A stretch of DNA of 64,000 nucleotides, from NCBI RefSeq assembly GCF_050633425.1, contig NZ_JBOEGM010000024.1, positions 1-64,000 of the forward strand, given 5' to 3'. Origin of the DNA: Pelagimonas sp050633425 (GTDB lineage: Bacteria; Pseudomonadota; Alphaproteobacteria; Rhodobacterales; Rhodobacteraceae). Under the pieces are notes generated by a model that saw nothing but the letters and a program-made list of their open reading frames with translations, was not told the origin of the DNA and did not search any database. Below, piece by piece: positions 9,189-17,915 of the stretch. The position numbers and the translations under genes are program-made. Numbering within the stretch: the stretch's first letter is position 1; each line of letters opens with the position of its first letter.

Positions 9189-9261
9189 GGGGTAAACTCA
9201 ACCTTTTAATGAAGTTCGGCTAGATCAATTTTACAATGATGCTCTGCCGAAAATGCACTTG

Positions 9262-9276
9262 TTAAAGTCAGATTAG
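9262..9276 (+). promoter_or_regulatory. Possible CtrA site 1
   Basis: TTAA, seven bases, TTAG. This is one mismatch from the alphaproteobacterial CtrA consensus TTAA-N7-TTAA and lies about 75 bases upstream of the minus-strand gene. Such AT-rich words occur by chance, so support is weak. Confidence 0.25.
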
Positions 9277-9327
9277 GGTTATGCTAACGAATTCAAGGGC
9301 TGAAATCTATCCTGAAGACTTCGAGTG

Positions 9328-9341
9328 TTAAAGTTTGTTAA
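9328..9341 (+). promoter_or_regulatory. Possible CtrA site 2
   Basis: TTAA, six bases, TTAA followed by C. The spacer is one base shorter than the CtrA consensus. It shares the word GTTAAAGT with the first site. Confidence 0.25.
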
Positions 9342-9651
9342 CCTGCGGGTGGATCTATTTCTGCTAGGATGCTCCTTTTGTTAACTAATTTGCAAAACTG
9401 TGACAGTCTCAATGAGAGATGCCAGTCTCAGTTTTGCGTGCTGGAAACGCGTCCAATCATCCTCTAACCTCCAAGTGGTATTTGGATTCAGTGATCGCGT
9501 TTTAGCGGTGCGATCGTATGCAGACTGGCAAAAGGCCTCATCATCACGTGTTCGTTTTACAACTGAAATTGCAACTTACCCAATCTACTCAAAAAACGGG
9601 CGTGTCAGTCCCTTGTGCCCAAGCTTTACAGTTTGAGGAGGGGCTGACTTG

Positions 9652-12444
9652 GTGAGCTTACCGCAGCAGTTCGACACGGGTCACAAAGCTGGAATACGCC
9701 CCCTTCGAAGCCGCTTGCAGGCCATGGTTTTACTGGTCGCACTGCCAAGTGCTGCCAGTATCGTCTACTTTGGTTTTGATAGCTATCGGACGGAGATTGA
9801 GAGAACGTCGCTGGAAACGCAACGGATCACGACCCAGCTAGTGACAACCCAGCAGTCCATGATTTCTGACAGCCGAGATTTTCTAAAGACACTGGCGACC
9901 TCTGATGCCATTGATCCCCCTTCGGCCCCAGAATGCAGCGTCTACTTGGATCAAGTTCTACGCTTGTCGAAACAGTTTCAGAATTTAGGAGTGCTAGATG
10001 CACAGGGGCGCTTGCTTTGCAACGCTGTGCCCAGTGGCGATTTACGCACCCTGTCTGATAGGCCGTATATACGGGCTGCGCTTGATGAAAAGTCTTTTAG
10101 TATCAGTCGTTACTTCGCGGATCCTTCTGCAGGAACTGTCCGTATTAGCCTCGCATATCCAGTTTTATCCAACCCAGATCAAGACGCAACCGGGGCGGTC
10201 GTTGCGGTGCTTGAACCCGATTGGTGGACAAATCAATTGATGCTGGGGGCCATTCCCTCAGAGGCCTTCGCAACGATGACTGATCGTGATGGTGTCATCG
10301 TGTCCATTCATCCGCCCGACCCGTCGGCCTTGGGTCAAACATTCGCGCAGCATGCGGGGGCAGAGCGTAGCGCCCCGCTTGAAAACGGCTCGGTTTTTCG
10401 CGGTGCAGACGGCATTAGACGTGTCTTTTCACAGCAGATTATGATCGAAGACGGGGGCGGGCAGCCGCTTGTGGTGAGCCTTGGCCTACCTGTAAACAGT
10501 GCCTTTGATGCGGCACGTAATACGGTTCTTTTGCGTTTGGCGATCTTGTGTTCTCTGGCTGCTATTTTTAGCGTTTTAGCCCTCAGAATGCTGGAAAGAC
10601 AGATACTTAGGCCGTTAACAGCGCTCAATCACGCTATTCAAGGGTTTGAAAAAGGCCAGGTTGAAGACGAAATTCTGGACCCGCATGCCACCAAAGTCGC
10701 TGACTTCGAAAACATCTCAGGCAGCTTTAAACGCATGTCTCATGCACGCCTCACCGCAGAGGCTCTGGAAACCGAGCGTCGCCAGCAATTGCAGGCGCTG
10801 TTGGAAGCCCTGCCTGACACCTATTTCCGCCTTGCCAAGGATGGGACCATCTTGGATTACAAGGCTGCGGATGAGCAAGATTTGCTCATGTCTCCCGAAA
10901 TGTTTTTGGGGCGGCGTGTGGAAGAAATTTTCCCTCCAGACGTTCACGCCTTGTTCGAGGCAAATGTCCAGCGCTTTCGCAGTACTGGCAAGGCCGTAAC
11001 TTGGGAGTACGAGCTGGAGATCAACAATATTCGGACTGATTTTGAAGCAAGATTGCGCGCGATACCAGGGTCTGAAGAGACCGTTCTGGTCGTGCGCAAC
11101 ATTTCTGAGGTCAAGCGTGCGCGCGAAAAAATATTGCTTCAGGCTCGGACCGATTTTCTCACCCGCTTGCCCAACCGGGCCAGTCTGACAGCCGAAGCCG
11201 AAGCGGCGGCCTACGAAGCCAAACAGCTGGGCCAGTCTTTGATTTTGATGTTTATTGATCTGGATGGCCTGAAGAAAGTGAACGACCGTTTGGGGCATGC
11301 CACTGGCGATGGGTTGCTCAAACTCGTTGCGCAACGCATGCGCAGTTGCGTGTCAGACACCGATTTTGTGGCACGGCATGCTGGGGACGAGTTTGTGATT
11401 TTGTTGCGTGGGGCAACGGCGTTGCAACGGGTTGACCGGGTCGCGCAGCGTGTCTTAGCAACGATGCAGCGCCCGTTTGAAGTCGGCACAGAAACCGTTT
11501 CGATTGCTGCGTCGATTGGTATTGCGCGCAGTCCGGATGATGCAACCACACCGCAGGCTTTGCTCAGCGCGGCGGATCAGGCCATGTACTTGGCAAAAGC
11601 TGAGGGTGGTGGCCGTATCCGGCATTACACGCCTGAGATCGGTCATCGGAATGCCCATCGATTGCGGATGTTGGATGATCTGCATCGCGCCTTGGAATTT
11701 GGCGAGTTTGAACTTTATTATCAGCCGATTGTTGACCTCAGAACCGGTCGTATCGTTTTGGCAGAGGCGTTGTTGCGTTGGAACCATCCCGAGTTTGGAG
11801 TGCTAACGCCAGATCGGTTTTTGTCCTTTGCGGAGGAGGCGGGGCTGATGGTTGCTCTTGGCGATACAGGATTGCAGCAGGCCTGCCGTGATTTGACGGC
11901 GTTTCGCGACCATTTCGGCGCGGGTTTTCAGGTCTGTGTGAACCATTCTCCGACGGAACTGAGCGCGCGCGAAAATGGCGAAGGATTGGATTGGGCCAGC
12001 TATATTTGCCAAAATACACCGCCCGATGCCTCGATCCTGATTGAGATCACCGAAGGGGCTCTTCTCGACCCGACGCCCTTTACGCTTGAAACACTGAAAT
12101 CGTTTCGGAATTCGGGGATCGAAGTGGCGCTGGACGATTTCGGCGCAGGATACTCCAGTTTGATCTATTTCCTGAATAACGAGTTTGATTACCTCAAAAT
12201 CGACCGCGAATTCGCGCAGAACGCACCAGAAAGCGTGCGTGCAACCGGGCTTTGCGAGACAATCTTGGGTTTGTCACAACGCCTTGGGAGCAAAGCCATT
12301 GCAGAAGGGATTGAACGCGAAGCTCAGCTGCGGTTCTTCCAGCAACGCGGCTGTGCTTTGGGACAAGGTTACTTGTTCTCCAAGGCCCTTTCCAAGGACG
12401 AGTTCTTGAAACTGTCCACCACGATTGAGTTTGTTGCCGCCTAG
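9652..12444 (+). CDS. Cache-PAS-GGDEF-EAL cyclic di-GMP protein
   Basis: About 930 residues. A first helix near residue 25-45, a periplasmic Cache-like sensor (about 45-280) and a second helix (about 290-312) precede a HAMP-like linker, a PAS domain (about 385-495), GGDEF (site AGDEF) and EAL. The EAL residues EALLRW, VNHS, EITEG, DDFGAGYSS, YLKID and AEGIE are present. The GTG at 9652 sits eight bases after GAGGAGGGG; a TTG three bases earlier is the alternative. It probably turns an external small-molecule signal into changed cyclic di-GMP. The divergent neighbour has the same cytoplasmic output. Confidence 0.87.
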   Translation: MSLPQQFDTGHKAGIRPLRSRLQAMVLLVALPSAASIVYFGFDSYRTEIERTSLETQRITTQLVTTQQSMISDSRDFLKTLATSDAIDPPSAPECSVYLDQVLRLSKQFQNLGVLDAQGRLLCNAVPSGDLRTLSDRPYIRAALDEKSFSISRYFADPSAGTVRISLAYPVLSNPDQDATGAVVAVLEPDWWTNQLMLGAIPSEAFATMTDRDGVIVSIHPPDPSALGQTFAQHAGAERSAPLENGSVFRGADGIRRVFSQQIMIEDGGGQPLVVSLGLPVNSAFDAARNTVLLRLAILCSLAAIFSVLALRMLERQILRPLTALNHAIQGFEKGQVEDEILDPHATKVADFENISGSFKRMSHARLTAEALETERRQQLQALLEALPDTYFRLAKDGTILDYKAADEQDLLMSPEMFLGRRVEEIFPPDVHALFEANVQRFRSTGKAVTWEYELEINNIRTDFEARLRAIPGSEETVLVVRNISEVKRAREKILLQARTDFLTRLPNRASLTAEAEAAAYEAKQLGQSLILMFIDLDGLKKVNDRLGHATGDGLLKLVAQRMRSCVSDTDFVARHAGDEFVILLRGATALQRVDRVAQRVLATMQRPFEVGTETVSIAASIGIARSPDDATTPQALLSAADQAMYLAKAEGGGRIRHYTPEIGHRNAHRLRMLDDLHRALEFGEFELYYQPIVDLRTGRIVLAEALLRWNHPEFGVLTPDRFLSFAEEAGLMVALGDTGLQQACRDLTAFRDHFGAGFQVCVNHSPTELSARENGEGLDWASYICQNTPPDASILIEITEGALLDPTPFTLETLKSFRNSGIEVALDDFGAGYSSLIYFLNNEFDYLKIDREFAQNAPESVRATGLCETILGLSQRLGSKAIAEGIEREAQLRFFQQRGCALGQGYLFSKALSKDEFLKLSTTIEFVAA

Positions 12445-12747
12445 ATCTTTCATCCATAGGCATAGGGGGCTTAGCGGCCTTAGTATCGGAGACAGACGCC
12501 CCAAGTTGTCGTCTTGCGGTGGCAAGCCCGTCCAGTCTCAGGTGCGCAGCGCACCCGCGTTCGGCTCGTAAACCTCCAGAAAAATCAGCCATCGGTGCCC
12601 TAAACCGGCTTGGGCTGCTTGCTGGACTTTGCGCCGAAAGCGTTTCATGCTTTGGAACGTTCAACGGGCATCTTTGCTCTGAACATGATGACAACCCGTG
12701 TTTTTGTTGAATCGAAGCACAACAGAATGAAATGAGATCGTGTCACG
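12445..12747. other. Intergenic region with a GC palindrome
   Basis: Spacer between the cyclic di-GMP gene and the XRE regulator. It holds a perfect palindrome GGTGCGC-A-GCGCACC at 12541-12555, too compact for a terminator hairpin and without a T-run. No gene is seen. Confidence 0.45.
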
Positions 12748-13413
12748 ATGGCGACAACCACGGTATCGGGCAAAGGGCCCGCGGCAGCATCTACCAAACT
12801 GACCCAAGACCCCCATGCCGTGCGCGAGACGCCCGAGCGGAATCTTGAAGTTGCCATTGGACGCCAGGTCCGCGAGTTGCGCAAACGGCAGCGCCTGACA
12901 GGGGCGGACCTTGCCAATTTGTCAGGCTTGTCTGTGGGCATGCTGTCAAAGATTGAAAATGGTGCAACTTCGCCGTCTCTGACGACATTGCAAGTGTTGG
13001 CCAACGCGTTGAGCGTTCCGGTAATGCAGCTATTCTCAGGGTACGAAGAGCGACGAGGCGCGATGCAGGTCAAAGCCGGGGAGGGGGCTGAGGCCGAGCG
13101 TGCTGGCACCCGAGCAGGGCATCAATACCAGTTGCTGGGCCATATCGGATCGAACAATTCAGGTGTGGTGGTTGAGCCGTATTTGATTGTACTGACCACC
13201 GAAAGTGATCGGTTCCCGATGTTTCAGCACGAGGGTATTGAAATGCTCTATATGCTGGAGGGCATCGTTGATTACCGCCACGGCGATCAGATTTACCGGA
13301 TGGAGCCGGGCGACAGTCTTTTGTTTGATGCTGATGCTCCGCATGGGCCCGAAGTCTTGGTGAGTCTTCCGGCGCGATACCTGTCGATTATCACCTATCC
13401 GCAGCAGAAATAG
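12748..13413 (+). CDS. XRE-cupin transcriptional regulator of the methylamine operon
   Basis: 221 residues. A helix-turn-helix of the XRE type lies at about 30-95 (LSGLSVGMLSKIENGATSPS) and a small cupin domain in the C-terminal half (about 150-220, FQHEGIEMLYMLEGIVDY). Regulators of this build sit beside mgs/glx-type operons and usually respond to a pathway metabolite through the cupin. It is co-directional with mgsA, 180 bases away, and a 6-3-6 palindrome in that gap is a likely target. Confidence 0.8.
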   Translation: MATTTVSGKGPAAASTKLTQDPHAVRETPERNLEVAIGRQVRELRKRQRLTGADLANLSGLSVGMLSKIENGATSPSLTTLQVLANALSVPVMQLFSGYEERRGAMQVKAGEGAEAERAGTRAGHQYQLLGHIGSNNSGVVVEPYLIVLTTESDRFPMFQHEGIEMLYMLEGIVDYRHGDQIYRMEPGDSLLFDADAPHGPEVLVSLPARYLSIITYPQQK

Positions 13414-13541
13414 TCTTTTCTACGCCTAATGTTTGATCATTGCTGGGGTGTTGGCCTTTGATTTGGGCAACGCTCAGGGTGATGTGCGTCTGGTGAATAA
13501 TTTTTCTCGAGGGTGAAAATACCCATTGAGCGTGAAGTAAT

Positions 13542-13556
13542 TTTCCTGCTAGGAAA
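13542..13556 (+). promoter_or_regulatory. Operator-like palindrome upstream of mgsA
   Basis: TTTCCT, GCT, AGGAAA: perfect six-base arms around a three-base centre, 39 bases before the mgsA start. Position and symmetry suit binding by the adjacent XRE-cupin protein. Confidence 0.5.
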
Positions 13557-13595
13557 CTTACGACGGCCCTCGGCCGATAGCGAACGGAGATGACT

Positions 13596-14486
13596 ATGTG
13601 TGGTATCGTAGGATTATTCCTAAAAAAGGAAGAGCTGCACCCGAGCTTGGGAAATCTGCTTACGGACATGCTGATCACTATGTCGGATCGTGGCCCCGAC
13701 AGTGCGGGGATCGCGATTTACGGTGACGCGAATGGGGACAAAGCAAAGTTTACAATTCAATCAGACGCCCCCGATGAGGCATTTGATGGGATTGAACAGG
13801 CGCTGAGTGCAGAAATCGGCGCGCCGGTATCGCTCAAGGTGGTCAGCACCCATGCGGTACTTAGCGTGCCACGTGAGGCCGAGTCCGCCACCAGTGCTTG
13901 GCTAGAAGACAGGGGCCTGCGGATTATGGGCTCTGGGCAGTCAATGGAAATATACAAAGAGGTCGGCCTGCCACGGGAAGTTGCCGATCGTTTTGGTCTG
14001 CGCGACATGGGCGGGAGCCACGGAATTGGCCACACACGCATGGCGACAGAATCCTCGGTCACCACCATGGGCGCGCATCCGTTTTCAACCGCAAATGATC
14101 AGTGTCTGGTCCACAACGGGTCTTTGTCGAACCACAACCAGATGCGGCGCAAGCTGGCCAAGAAGGGTGTGTTGACCCGGTCTGAAAATGACACGGAAGT
14201 CGGCGCGGCATATATCTCGTCGCGCGTCGCCGAGGGGGCATCTTTGGGGGAGGCCCTCGAAGGGACGCTCAAAGATCTGGATGGGTTCTTTACTTTTGTC
14301 GCCGGGACAAAAGACGGGTTCGGCGTGGTGAGAGACCCCATCGCCTGCAAACCCGCCGTGATGGCTGAAACCGATGATTATGTCGCTTTTGCCAGTGAAT
14401 ACCGCGCCTTTGCGGACCTGCCTGGCATCGAAAATGCCCGTGTCTGGGAACCTGAACCTGCAACCGTCTATTTCTGGGAGCGTTGA
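13596..14486 (+). CDS. mgsA: N-methylglutamate synthase subunit A, class II amidotransferase
   Basis: 296 residues. Ntn-type glutaminase fold: Cys2 directly after the start Met (MCGIVG), then HTRMATES near residue 148, HNGSLSNH near 172 and NDTEV near 197. The ATG at 13596 is chosen over one two codons earlier because the catalytic cysteine must be second and because GGAG is correctly spaced. It opens an operon with the two other glutamate synthase-like pieces, gmaS and mgdABCD, so it belongs to N-methylglutamate synthase, not to GltB. In related genomes it may be labelled glxB. Confidence 0.87.
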   Translation: MCGIVGLFLKKEELHPSLGNLLTDMLITMSDRGPDSAGIAIYGDANGDKAKFTIQSDAPDEAFDGIEQALSAEIGAPVSLKVVSTHAVLSVPREAESATSAWLEDRGLRIMGSGQSMEIYKEVGLPREVADRFGLRDMGGSHGIGHTRMATESSVTTMGAHPFSTANDQCLVHNGSLSNHNQMRRKLAKKGVLTRSENDTEVGAAYISSRVAEGASLGEALEGTLKDLDGFFTFVAGTKDGFGVVRDPIACKPAVMAETDDYVAFASEYRAFADLPGIENARVWEPEPATVYFWER

Positions 14487-14489
14487 TCT

Positions 14490-15176
14490 ATGACTGTCAC
14501 TCTCGACATGGCGCAAATTGATCTGCGCAGCGTCAATACCACCCTTCAATCCGCGGCCAAAGCTACGGACCACGATGATTTTGTCATTGAAAACCCACGC
14601 GGGAGCCATGCCATGGCTTGCGGGCTGGATGGGGCCGTCACTGTAACGGTCAAAGGATCGACCGGCTATTACTGCGCGGGTATGAACAAAGAGGCGCTTA
14701 TCACTGTTCAGGGCTCTGCTGGTCCCGGCGTTGCTGAAAATATGATGTCTGGCACTGTCACCATTGAAGGCGACGCAAGCCAATATGCCGGGGCGACAGG
14801 GCATGGCGGATTGCTCAACATCAAGGGGAACGCATCAAGCCGCTGCGGCATTTCGATGAAGGGGATCGACATCGTAGTGCATGGCAATATCGGCCATATG
14901 TCGGCCTTCATGGCGCAAAAAGGCAACCTTGTTGTTTTGGGCGATGCGGGTGATGCGTTGGGCGACAGCCTGTATGAAGCCCGTTTGTTTGTGCGTGGGG
15001 ATGTCAAATCTCTTGGCGCGGACTGCGTCGAAAAAGAGATGCGCCCTGAGCATATCGCGATCTTGGCCGATCTCTTGGACAAGGCAGGTGCCGACGCCAA
15101 GCCCCAAGACTTCAAGCGATATGGGTCGGCTCGCAAACTTTACAATTTCAACATTGACCACGCCGGCGAATACTAG
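14490..15176 (+). CDS. mgsB: N-methylglutamate synthase subunit B, GXGXG domain
   Basis: 228 residues made largely of the right-handed beta-helix repeat found at the C terminus of glutamate synthase (GXGXG repeats such as GSAGPGVAENMMSGTVTIEG and GDASQYAGATGHGGLLNIKG). It has no catalytic motif of its own and holds the synthase subunits together. It starts three bases after the mgsA stop. Confidence 0.87.
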   Translation: MTVTLDMAQIDLRSVNTTLQSAAKATDHDDFVIENPRGSHAMACGLDGAVTVTVKGSTGYYCAGMNKEALITVQGSAGPGVAENMMSGTVTIEGDASQYAGATGHGGLLNIKGNASSRCGISMKGIDIVVHGNIGHMSAFMAQKGNLVVLGDAGDALGDSLYEARLFVRGDVKSLGADCVEKEMRPEHIAILADLLDKAGADAKPQDFKRYGSARKLYNFNIDHAGEY

Positions 15177-15187
15177 GAGCGCGACAG

Positions 15188-16513
15188 ATGGAAGACACAC
15201 CAAACACCCTGCCGCGTCAGTCGTGGACGTTTTCGAACGAGATCAATTCGGAAATTCGACGTGCTGCGGCGACCGGCATTTATGACATTCGGGGCGGTGG
15301 CGCAAAGCGTCGCGTGCCGCATTTCGACGATCTGCTATTCCTTGGCGCTTCGATGAGCCGCTATCCTTTGGAAGGCTATCGCGAGAAATGCACAACCAGT
15401 GTGACGCTGGGCACCCGTTTCGCCAAAAATCCGATTGAGCTGGATATCCCGATCACCATTGCGGGCATGTCCTTTGGATCGCTCTCGGGTCCGGCCAAAG
15501 AGGCTTTGGGACGCGGGGCGACCATGGCGGGCACATCCACCACCACCGGGGATGGTGGCATGACCGAAGAAGAACGCGGGCATTCGCAAAAGCTTGTCTA
15601 TCAGTATCTTCCAAGCCGCTACGGCATGAACCCAGATGATTTGCGCCGGGCCGATGCGATTGAGATCGTTGTCGGGCAGGGGGCCAAGCCAGGCGGGGGC
15701 GGTATGCTGCTTGGGCAAAAAATTACGGAACGGGTGGCTGGCATGCGGTGTCTGCCAGAAGGCATCGACCAGAGATCGGCCTGCCGTCATCCTGATTGGA
15801 CCGGTCCTGATGATCTTGAGATCAAGATTTTGGAACTTCGCGAAATTACCAATTGGGAAAAGCCGATTTACGTTAAGATCGGTGGCGCACGCCCCTATTA
15901 TGATACTGCTCTGGCCGTGAAAGCGGGCGCTGATGTGGTGGTTATGGACGGAATGCAGGGTGGCACAGCCGCGACGCAAGACGTGTTTATCGAACATGTT
16001 GGTCAGCCGACCTTGGCTTGTATCCGCCCCGCCGTACAGGCGTTGCAGGATCTGGGCATGCATCGCGAAGTACAGCTGGTTGTGTCGGGCGGTATTCGAA
16101 ACGGAGCAGATGTGGCCAAGGCATTGGCTCTTGGTGCGGATGCTGTGTCGGTGGGCACCGCCGCCTTGGTGGCCTTGGGCGACAATGATCCCAAGTGGGA
16201 AGCCGAGTACCAGAAACTCGGATCGACCGCAGGTGCCTATGATGATTGGCACGAAGGTCGTGACCCGGCTGGGATCACGACGCAGGACCCTGAGTTGATG
16301 GCCCGGCTCGACCCAACGGAAGCAGGCCGTCGTTTGCGAAATTACCTCAACGTCATGACGTTGGAATGCCAAACTTTGGCGCGGGCCTGTGGCAAGAGTC
16401 ATGTTCACAACCTTGAGCCAGAAGACTTGTGTGCCTTGACGATGGAGGCCGCAGCAATGGCCCAGGTGCCGCTGGCTGGCACAAATTGGTACCCCGGCAA
16501 AGCCGGTTTTTGA
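15188..16513 (+). CDS. mgsC: N-methylglutamate synthase subunit C, FMN domain
   Basis: 441 residues, equivalent to the central FMN-binding barrel of glutamate synthase. Visible hallmarks are AGMSFGSLSGPAKEALGRG, a TTTGDGGMTEEER segment, an iron-sulfur-type cysteine cluster around GMRCLPEGIDQRSAC and the flavin phosphate site VSGGIRNGADVAKALALGAD. It carries out the step that joins methylamine nitrogen chemistry to glutamate. A ribosome binding site (TAGGAG) precedes the ATG. Together with MgsA and MgsB it forms a split glutamate synthase. Confidence 0.88.
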   Translation: MEDTPNTLPRQSWTFSNEINSEIRRAAATGIYDIRGGGAKRRVPHFDDLLFLGASMSRYPLEGYREKCTTSVTLGTRFAKNPIELDIPITIAGMSFGSLSGPAKEALGRGATMAGTSTTTGDGGMTEEERGHSQKLVYQYLPSRYGMNPDDLRRADAIEIVVGQGAKPGGGGMLLGQKITERVAGMRCLPEGIDQRSACRHPDWTGPDDLEIKILELREITNWEKPIYVKIGGARPYYDTALAVKAGADVVVMDGMQGGTAATQDVFIEHVGQPTLACIRPAVQALQDLGMHREVQLVVSGGIRNGADVAKALALGADAVSVGTAALVALGDNDPKWEAEYQKLGSTAGAYDDWHEGRDPAGITTQDPELMARLDPTEAGRRLRNYLNVMTLECQTLARACGKSHVHNLEPEDLCALTMEAAAMAQVPLAGTNWYPGKAGF

Positions 16514-16573
16514 AAGACCCATCGGGCGGGGAGTGATCTTCGCCCATGCACAAACCAATAGGGACCGACAAAA

Positions 16574-17893
16574 ATGACTGATCTCGCCGCTTTTGCCCAG
16601 GAAAAGGGTATCAAGTATTTTATGATTTCGTTCACCGACCTCTTTGGTGGGCAGCGCGCCAAACTTGTGCCTGCGCAGGCCATTGCAGACATGCAACAAG
16701 ATGGTGCCGGTTTTGCCGGGTTCGCGACCTGGCTGGACATGACCCCTGCGCATCCCGACATGCTGGCTGTGCCTGATCCAGACACGGTTATCCAACTGCC
16801 ATGGAAACCCGAGGTGGCATGGGTTGCTGCCAATCCTGTGATGGAAGGGGCCGATGTCAGCCAGGCACCGCGCAACGTTCTGCGCAAGCTGGTCGCCGAA
16901 GCGGCCGACTTGGGTCTGAACGTCAAAACCGGGATTGAAGCGGAATTCTTCTTGCTGACACCGGAAGGGGATAAAATTTCGGACCCTGCTGATACGGCGG
17001 AAAAACCCTGTTATGACCAACAGGCCGTGATGCGCCGCTACGATGTGATTGCCGAAGTGTGTGATTACATGCTGGAGCTAGGTTGGGGCCCGTATCAAAA
17101 CGACCATGAGGACGCCAATGGCCAGTTCGAAATGAATTGGGAATTTGACGACGCCTTGAAGACCGCCGACAAACACAGCTTTTTCAAATTCATGGTTAAA
17201 TCTGTCGCCGAAAAACATGGTTTGCGGGCGACGTTTATGCCCAAACCCGTGGAAGGGCTGACGGGCAATGGTTGCCACGCGCATATCTCGGTTTGGGACC
17301 TTGAAAGCAAGACCAACGTCTTTGCGACCCAAAAGGGCGAGGGGCAAACCGGAGAATTGGGGCTGTCAGAGCAGGGTAAGTTTTTCCTAGGCGGGATCAT
17401 GAAACACGCGAGCGCATTGCCCGCGCTCACCAACCCAACCGTTAACAGCTACAAGCGGATCAATGCGCCCCGGACGATGTCCGGCGCAACATGGGCCCCT
17501 AATACGGTCACATGGACCGGCAATAACCGGACACATATGGTGCGCGTTCCGGGGCCTGGCCGTTTTGAATTGCGCCTGCCAGACGGGGCCGCGAACCCCT
17601 ATCTGTTGCAAGCGGTTATCATTGCAGCCGGTTTGTCGGGCATCCAAACCAAGGCAGATCCCGGCCCGCGCTATGATATCGATATGTATGCCGAAGGCCA
17701 CAAGATCACCGATGCGCCCAAATTGCCGTTGAACCTTCTTGATGCGATCCGCTGGTTCGATGAGGATCCCGATCTCAAGGCAAAGCTCGGCACTGAGTTT
17801 TCGAATTCCTACATCAAGATGAAGATGCAGGAATGGAATTCTTTTGTGACCCATTTTTCGCAATGGGAACGTGACAACACGCTCGATATCTAA
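16574..17893 (+). CDS. gmaS: Gamma-glutamylmethylamide synthetase, glutamine synthetase family
   Basis: 439 residues with the glutamine synthetase fold: the glutamate/metal motif GIEAEFFLL near residue 123, the NGCHAHISVWD segment near 233, and RVPGPGRFELRLPDGAANPY near 330. In this operon setting, between mgsABC and mgdABCD, it is expected to join methylamine to glutamate using ATP, the first step of the indirect methylamine pathway of Roseobacters. A role as ordinary or type III glutamine synthetase (GlnT) is the alternative and is less likely from the neighbours. Confidence 0.88.
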   Translation: MTDLAAFAQEKGIKYFMISFTDLFGGQRAKLVPAQAIADMQQDGAGFAGFATWLDMTPAHPDMLAVPDPDTVIQLPWKPEVAWVAANPVMEGADVSQAPRNVLRKLVAEAADLGLNVKTGIEAEFFLLTPEGDKISDPADTAEKPCYDQQAVMRRYDVIAEVCDYMLELGWGPYQNDHEDANGQFEMNWEFDDALKTADKHSFFKFMVKSVAEKHGLRATFMPKPVEGLTGNGCHAHISVWDLESKTNVFATQKGEGQTGELGLSEQGKFFLGGIMKHASALPALTNPTVNSYKRINAPRTMSGATWAPNTVTWTGNNRTHMVRVPGPGRFELRLPDGAANPYLLQAVIIAAGLSGIQTKADPGPRYDIDMYAEGHKITDAPKLPLNLLDAIRWFDEDPDLKAKLGTEFSNSYIKMKMQEWNSFVTHFSQWERDNTLDI

Positions 17894-17915
17894 CCCGATA
17901 GCAGGAATGTGACCC

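Larger units (their letters stand above)
9189..9651. other. Divergent intergenic region between two GGDEF-EAL genes
   Basis: About 460 bases, AT-rich, with repeated TTAA-containing words that may be CtrA sites (listed separately). A frame at 9400-9636 encodes 78 unremarkable residues with no ribosome binding site and is not called. Promoters for both flanking genes must lie here. Confidence 0.5.

Noticed and set aside
9400..9636. 78-codon frame between the cyclic di-GMP genes
   Set aside because: No ribosome binding site, no family features, and it lies in a promoter region rich in TTAA words.
13596..16513. Split glutamate synthase (GltB) for ammonia assimilation
   Set aside because: The three pieces are followed by gmaS and mgdABCD, so N-methylglutamate synthase explains the set better.
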